From Nonomuraea rhodomycinica (GTDB lineage: Bacteria; Actinomycetota; Actinomycetes; Streptosporangiales; Streptosporangiaceae), in contig NZ_JABWGO010000001.1 of NCBI RefSeq assembly GCF_013363995.1, forward strand, positions 124,001 to 188,000: a stretch of 64,000 nt of DNA, in the 5' to 3' direction. Below are positions 59,685 through 64,000 of this stretch, in pieces (position 1 is the stretch's first letter; each line of letters opens with the position of its first letter). Position numbers and translations under genes: made by a program. Below the pieces are notes generated by a model. It saw only the letters and a program-made list of their open reading frames with translations, was not told where the DNA came from and searched no databases.

Positions 59685-60516
59685 AGGAATCAGTCGTCTC
59701 CGTTCTGTCAGCGGGCACCGCTGCGATCAGACGCTGTGGCGCCAAGTCTCGTAAGAACTCTCCGAGTGACTCGGTCAGATGCAGATCGGCTGCGGCGACG
59801 GCGGCGGCCGCACCTTCACGCATCGCTATGCCGATGCGGCACTCCGCGAGTAGTCCCGCATCGTTCGGTCCGTCGCCGAAGGCGATGGTCCGCTCCAGGC
59901 CCTGTTCCCCGAACTCAGCGAGCAGGTGCGCGGCCAGGGCACCGGACTTCCCGGTTCCCTCGGGATGAATGAGAGTCGCTCCGAACGCGGTCAATCGCCG
60001 GGTCACACAGCGGAAGCCGTCGAGCGCGGCCCTCACCCGGGATTGCTCGGCAAGCACCACGGCCCGGCCGAGCGGGATGCCCATCTGGCTCGGCAGGCCG
60101 ATGCTCACCACTGCTCGGGGTAGTCGATAGGCCATGGCGAGGACGAGCGCTGCTCGTCGACTGCTCGCGTAGTAGTCGCCACCGGCCTCGACCACGACGT
60201 CCTCGAACCCCTTCTCCAGCAGATGGGATCCGAGGCCCTCCGGAAGCGCGCGTGTCTGGCGGAACAACCCGCAGCGCCGATCGAACACCGCGTCGCCATC
60301 GCTGATCAGGACTTGTGGCTCCAAAAGGGCCAGCAATTCCTCGTCGAGCGAGGCGGCGCGCAGACTCGCCAGCGAGCGCCCCGTGATCAGGATGGACACG
60401 AGACCGAGGTCACGCAGCCGGGTGAGGCCGGCGGCGAGGCCGGGCAGCGCGTCACCGTTCGCGTCCAGAAGGGTGCCGTCGAGGTCGAAGGCAGCGTAGC
60501 GAATCGGCTCGATCAT
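59665..60516 (-). CDS. HAD-IIB-type phosphatase
   Basis: A 283-residue haloacid-dehalogenase-fold protein. Motif I is YAAFDLDGTLLDANG (Asp11, Asp13), motif II is SILITGRS, and motif III/IV is GTGKSGALAAHLL and IAFGDGPNDAGLLAECRIGI. A C2 cap fills the middle. It resembles the sugar- and polyol-phosphatase branch (Cof, mannosyl-3-phosphoglycerate phosphatase). In the cluster it would dephosphorylate a sugar-phosphate intermediate, perhaps the product of the transketolase step. Confidence 0.88.
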   Translation of the reverse strand: MIEPIRYAAFDLDGTLLDANGDALPGLAAGLTRLRDLGLVSILITGRSLASLRAASLDEELLALLEPQVLISDGDAVFDRRCGLFRQTRALPEGLGSHLLEKGFEDVVVEAGGDYYASSRRAALVLAMAYRLPRAVVSIGLPSQMGIPLGRAVVLAEQSRVRAALDGFRCVTRRLTAFGATLIHPEGTGKSGALAAHLLAEFGEQGLERTIAFGDGPNDAGLLAECRIGIAMREGAAAAVAAADLHLTESLGEFLRDLAPQRLIAAVPADRTETTDSCVRQLS

Positions 60517-60544
60517 CGCGCCGCAAGCCTCGACATCGACCGGG

Positions 60545-61486
60545 TCAAGATTGCTGGATCCACGCGAGCACCTCCTCGGGCCCAGGCATTCCCATGTGCT
60601 TCTTCACCACGTGGGGATCGCCGGCCACATGGGGATGCCGATCGGGCACCCCCACCCGCAGGAAGGGCACGCCACGTCCGCTCTCTGCGATGGCTTCTGC
60701 CACCGCGCTGCCCAGTCCGCCTATCGTGGAGTGCTCCTCGATCGTGACGACAGGAAGACTCGACCGGACCAGGCGGGCGATCGTTTCTTGGTCGAAGGGC
60801 TTGATGGTGTGCATGCTGATCAACCCGACGTCGATGCCGTCCTGGCGCCATCCGCTGACCCAGGTATAGGCCTCCTCCAGGGCATGCCCTGTGCAGATGA
60901 CAACGGCATCGTTGCCCGTGAAGATCTCGATGGCTCGGCCAAGTGTCACTTGGGCGTCGGCGGAATGGATGATGGGTAGAGCGGATCGGTCTTTCGGCAG
61001 GCGCATGTAGACCGGCCCGTCGATCTCGTCTATCTGAGGGAGCAGCGCCTGCATCTCGCGCAGATCACCCGGGCAGACCACTGTCATATTGGGCAGGGCT
61101 CGCATCACGGCGACGTCCTCAACCGAGGCCTGGGCGATGTCCGGGCCTCGGGTGTACCCCGCGCTGGTCCCGATCAGCCTGATCTTGGCTCTCGTGAAGG
61201 CAGCGTCGATTCTGATCTGGTCGAACGGCCGGTAGAGCAGGAAGCATACGTTGTTCCAGAGAAATACTCGCTTCCCCGTGCTGCAGATCCCGAAAGCCAT
61301 GGAAACCGCGTTCTGTTCGGCGATGCCGACGTTGACGAAACGATCGGGATAGCTTTTCTCGAACTCCTGCATCCCGGCGATGTTGCCGTCGGACACGACG
61401 TAGTAGACATCTCTGTCCCGGGCTCCCAGTTCCATCATGAAGTTCGCGAACACTTCATTGACCGCGGCTCCCCACTGCGGTGTCAT
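60545..61486 (-). CDS. transketolase C-terminal subunit
   Basis: The ATG at 61486 overlaps the stop of the N subunit and gives 313 residues. The pyrimidine-binding domain has GNIAGMQEFEKSYPDRFVNV, then GIAEQNAVSMAFGICSTGKR, with the Glu of AEQN that activates ThDP. The C-terminal domain has DAVVICTGHALEEAYTWVSG and PVVTIEEHSTIGGLGSAVAE. Together with the N subunit it forms a split transketolase, as found in many secondary-metabolite clusters and archaea. Confidence 0.92.
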   Translation of the reverse strand: MTPQWGAAVNEVFANFMMELGARDRDVYYVVSDGNIAGMQEFEKSYPDRFVNVGIAEQNAVSMAFGICSTGKRVFLWNNVCFLLYRPFDQIRIDAAFTRAKIRLIGTSAGYTRGPDIAQASVEDVAVMRALPNMTVVCPGDLREMQALLPQIDEIDGPVYMRLPKDRSALPIIHSADAQVTLGRAIEIFTGNDAVVICTGHALEEAYTWVSGWRQDGIDVGLISMHTIKPFDQETIARLVRSSLPVVTIEEHSTIGGLGSAVAEAIAESGRGVPFLRVGVPDRHPHVAGDPHVVKKHMGMPGPEEVLAWIQQS

Positions 61487-62301
61487 CGCAACTCCCGCAG
61501 CGCCTGGATGACCTCGGCCTGGGTCATCGACCGATAATGCCAGGCCACATCGTTCTCCATGATGGATACGCCCTTGCCCTTGACCGTGTGCGCGATGAGG
61601 CATTTCGGACCGTCGGCCGGCTTTTTCAGTGCCGCCTCGAGGGCGTCGCAGTCGTGTCCGTCCACGTCGACTGCGTGCCAGCCGAAATCAGTGAAACGCT
61701 CGGACAGATTCGCCATGCGAATGAGATCTTCGACCCGATTGGACCCCTGGAGCTTGTTGCAGTCCACGATGAGCGTCAGGTTGTCAAGATCCAACGAGGG
61801 AGCCAGCATGGCGGCCTCCCAGATCTGCCCTTCTTGACATTCTCCATCGCCGACCACGACGTAGACGCGATAGGGCATCCCGTCGCGCTTCCCGGCCAAT
61901 GCCATGCCGATCCCGATGGAGAGTCCGCGGCCCAGGGAAGCCGTGGAAGCCTCCACGCCCGGCAGCGTGAACATCTCCACCAACGGCACGATCCGGCTGC
62001 CTGGCTCGTTGTATCTTTTCAGCGTCTCCGCCGGAAAGAACCCTCGTGATGCAAGGACCGCGTACAACACGGCTGCCGCACTACCCTTGCTGATCAATCG
62101 ATCACGGCCGGGCCAGTCAGGACGAGCAGGATCGACCCGCATCACACGTTCGTAGAGTGTGTGCAGGATCTCCACCATCGAGAGATTGGGTCCCAGATGC
62201 CACGCCTTTGCTCGTGCGATCGTCTTGACGATCTGGCGCCTTATCTCCTTGGGGCTCGCGAGAACGACCCGTTCCTCCTGTGCGCCTTCGACCAAGCTCA
62301 C
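61483..62301 (-). CDS. transketolase N-terminal subunit (His-to-Ser variant)
   Basis: A 272-residue ThDP-binding subunit. The Mg/diphosphate motif is VVGDGECQEGQIWEAAMLAP (GDG about 151-153), followed by LTLIVDCNKLQGSN. The usual SKGHA or SNGHG motif is SKGSAAAVLYA at about 71-81, so the catalytic-site His of ordinary transketolases is Ser. That residue contacts the ThDP and the donor ketose, so altered substrate or reaction is likely. The start overlaps the dioxygenase stop by 4 bases. Confidence 0.92.
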   Translation of the reverse strand: MSLVEGAQEERVVLASPKEIRRQIVKTIARAKAWHLGPNLSMVEILHTLYERVMRVDPARPDWPGRDRLISKGSAAAVLYAVLASRGFFPAETLKRYNEPGSRIVPLVEMFTLPGVEASTASLGRGLSIGIGMALAGKRDGMPYRVYVVVGDGECQEGQIWEAAMLAPSLDLDNLTLIVDCNKLQGSNRVEDLIRMANLSERFTDFGWHAVDVDGHDCDALEAALKKPADGPKCLIAHTVKGKGVSIMENDVAWHYRSMTQAEVIQALRELR

Positions 62302-63152
62302 GATCTCTCCCTCGCCTCGTGCTGTTCGAACTCCCTGCTCAGCCTTCTGCCATGGGTCAGCTCGCGGAGTGACAGCGGGTGGGCGTCATCCCACTCAATG
62401 GCATTGCGCATCAGTTCCCGGACGGTGGGCGGCATTCGCGACAGAAATCCGGGCTCTCGCATGTACCGCCACGACCCATGGCCTCCCGTCGACTCTCGAT
62501 AGGCCTGGAGCTCGATGTGGATGACGCCGCGCGGAGTGCCCGCGGAGCAGGCCGCCCGATGCAGGAGATGGGCGTTCATCATCAGCATGTCCCCGGCTTT
62601 ACATCTGATGACCTGCTCATTCTCGATCGGGTCGGCGCTCTTCGCCCGCCGAAGCGCGTCCTCGGCTGGTGTGAGCGGTCGGCGATGCGAGCCCGGAACT
62701 ATCCGCAGCGAGGAGTCGTCCCAGAGACAGAGATTGAAATGTGCGTGGGTAGGAACCCCCTCAGGATCGTAGTGATCGTGCTCGCCATAGTCTCGATGCC
62801 AGTAGAGGGAGTAGCCGACTCTGCGGGGCTCCCAATAGACATGAGCGCGCCAGAATCTCAGACGGTCGTCGTCCAGCACTTCCCGGGCATGCTGGACGAC
62901 GCGGCCGTCCTCGAGGATCTCGCCGAATTCGTCCTGATACGCCGGTAGCGCGAAGACATGCTCGACGCCCCACGTATCGAAATCCGCTCCGCTTCGCTCC
63001 GTATACCGGACTTTGAATGCGGCAGGCGTGCTCTCGACCTGGCTCCTGAGGCGACCGACCGCCGCGCGAAGCCGCTCTATCTGCTGCCGGGTGAGCAGAT
63101 CCGGGATCACGAGGTGACCCGCACGCCTGAAACGCAGCATGTTGCTTTCCAC
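62298..63152 (-). CDS. phytanoyl-CoA-dioxygenase-like Fe(II)/2-oxoglutarate oxygenase
   Basis: A 284-residue PhyH-family protein. The facial triad is His119/Asp121 in SLYWHRDYGEHDHY and a distal His (195 or 198) in MMNAHLLHRAACSAG, with the 2-oxoglutarate Arg in TPRGVIHIEL. IVPGSHRRPL is the conserved 'PGSH' element. In natural-product clusters such enzymes hydroxylate or otherwise oxidise an unactivated carbon. There is a 38-bp gap after the ABC gene. Confidence 0.9.
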   Translation of the reverse strand: MESNMLRFRRAGHLVIPDLLTRQQIERLRAAVGRLRSQVESTPAAFKVRYTERSGADFDTWGVEHVFALPAYQDEFGEILEDGRVVQHAREVLDDDRLRFWRAHVYWEPRRVGYSLYWHRDYGEHDHYDPEGVPTHAHFNLCLWDDSSLRIVPGSHRRPLTPAEDALRRAKSADPIENEQVIRCKAGDMLMMNAHLLHRAACSAGTPRGVIHIELQAYRESTGGHGSWRYMREPGFLSRMPPTVRELMRNAIEWDDAHPLSLRELTHGRRLSREFEQHEARERS

Positions 63153-63190
63153 GTCGAGATCCCCTCTCCGCGATGGAGTCGTCTTGCTCG

Positions 63191-64000
63191 TCAGCCGGGA
63201 AGTCGGTATGCAGTTGCCTGCGCTGCGAACAGTTCGCTGTACTTCGAGTCGCGGGTCATCAGATCCTCGTGGGATCCGTGGTCCACCAGCCTCGCCTGGT
63301 CCAGCACCAGGATCAGGTCGGCACCGCTCACCGTTGAGAAGCGATGCGAGATGATGACGGTGATCGCGCCATGGCTCTCAGCCAACCGTTTCGACTGAGC
63401 CATGTAGCGATCGAAGATCGCCTTCTCGCTCGGGGCGTCCAAAGACGCGGTGGGTTCATCGAGAACAAGGAGGAGCGGGGTGGTGCGCATGGCTGCACGG
63501 GCCAGCGCGACCTTCTGCCACTGTCCTTCCGAGAGATCAACGCCTCCGAAAGTCCGTCCCAGTACCGTTTCCCGACCGTCCGGCAGTTTGGCCACCAGGT
63601 CGTCCGCGCCCGCTGCCCGGATCGCGGCCGCGATCCGGGCGGTGTCGTCGCGATGGGCCAGATCACCCAGGGCGACGGACTCCGCGAGAGCGATGTGGGG
63701 ATACCGGCCGAAGTCCTGGAAGGCAGCGCTGGTGCGGGCGCGCCAATCGGTCGCTTCGATCGCCGCGAGATCCGTCCCGTCGACGAGGATCGCTCCGGCA
63801 TCCGGTCGATAGAACTTGCTGAGCATCTTGACCAGCGTGGACTTGCCGGATCCGTGTTCGCCCACCACCGCCACCATCGCTCCGGCCGGCAAGGTCACAG
63901 TCACGTCGTCAAGGGCCGGACGGGTTGTGCCTGGATAGGTGTAGCGCAGATTGCGGATTTCGATGCCCCTGGCGAGCCGCTGAGGGGCGGGTTGCGGGAT
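63191..64000 (-). CDS. ABC exporter, C-terminal (ATPase) part; start outside window
   Basis: 270 codons to the window edge, without a start. Walker A is VGEHGSGKSTLVKMLSKFY, the signature is VDLSEGQWQKVALARA, Walker B is PLLLVLDEPTASLD, and the H loop is ITVIISHRFSTVSGAD. Upstream IEIRNLRYTYPGTTRPALDD is the usual entry of an exporter NBD, and the preceding residues lead to the missing membrane domain. The signature has E instead of G (LSEGQ rather than LSGGQ), a known variant in exporters of natural products. It most likely exports the cluster product. Confidence 0.9.
   Translation of the reverse strand: MPQPAPQRLARGIEIRNLRYTYPGTTRPALDDVTVTLPAGAMVAVVGEHGSGKSTLVKMLSKFYRPDAGAILVDGTDLAAIEATDWRARTSAAFQDFGRYPHIALAESVALGDLAHRDDTARIAAAIRAAGADDLVAKLPDGRETVLGRTFGGVDLSEGQWQKVALARAAMRTTPLLLVLDEPTASLDAPSEKAIFDRYMAQSKRLAESHGAITVIISHRFSTVSGADLILVLDQARLVDHGSHEDLMTRDSKYSELFAAQATAYRLPG

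Overview
The window is high-GC DNA from a filamentous actinomycete. Third codon positions are almost always G or C, GTG starts are common, and stop/start overlaps (ATGA or GTGA) are frequent. The families also fit: WYL regulators, mycothiol-type DinB/MDMPI proteins, LtrA, TraR/DksA zinc-finger proteins and many MFS/ArsR/SRPBCC sets. A Streptosporangiales-type genome (Nonomuraea/Streptosporangium-like) is my best guess; this is an inference and not a measurement. No rRNA, tRNA, insertion sequence or CRISPR array was recognised.

From 1 to about 51 kb is typical chromosomal accessory DNA made of small regulator-plus-target modules. 0-9 kb: DUF488, SnoaL-like, MerR/aminotransferase IV, SDR, an OmpA-like lipoprotein, and LysR/MFS/hydrolase. 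9-14.3 kb: two TraR/DksA zinc-finger proteins around an actin-like ATPase, a secreted protein and a fused SecDF. 14.3-18 kb: ArsR/SRPBCC, methyltransferase, SDR, DinB and an MFS remnant. 18.6-23.6 kb: a palindromic operator, MFS, a beta-propeller-like protein, a secreted metallophosphoesterase with a TTA codon, and another MFS. 23.7-30.7 kb: MDMPI, SDR, VOC, an NTF2-like/WYL pair, ArsR-SRPBCC-MDMPI and a drug-efflux MFS. 31-36.9 kb: STAS protein, cold-shock protein, NhaA, LtrA, a secreted protein and Ohr. 38-43.7 kb: a repeat-rich PAF-acetylhydrolase-like lipase, ArsR/MFS and a type-B carboxylesterase. 43.8-49 kb: a two-component system divergent from an ABC transporter whose permease is fused to an exported serine hydrolase. 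49-51 kb: HxlR/quinone oxidoreductase and a decayed ABC-F gene.

From about 51.2 kb to the right edge the composition changes (lower GC, more mixed codons). One minus-strand run of 13 tightly packed genes follows, the first being cut by the edge. In transcription order they encode: ABC exporter ATPase (cut), phytanoyl-CoA-dioxygenase-like enzyme, split transketolase N and C subunits, HAD phosphatase, nucleotidyltransferase, GT2 glycosyltransferase, carbamoyltransferase, a GT4 glycosyltransferase fused to an APH-type kinase, an HPr-kinase-like protein, a P-loop nucleoside-kinase-like protein, a Nudix hydrolase and a cytidine-deaminase-like protein. This looks like most of a biosynthetic cluster for a glycosylated, carbamoylated small molecule that I cannot match to a known family. 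It is the best candidate for an undescribed system here.

A second theme is tandem repeats. At least seven minisatellite-like arrays (units of 16, 19, 26/34, 27, 36, 39 and about 80 bp) lie in the window. Three of them are in frame inside otherwise ordinary enzymes or transporters, and a perfect 42-bp palindrome abuts one non-coding array.
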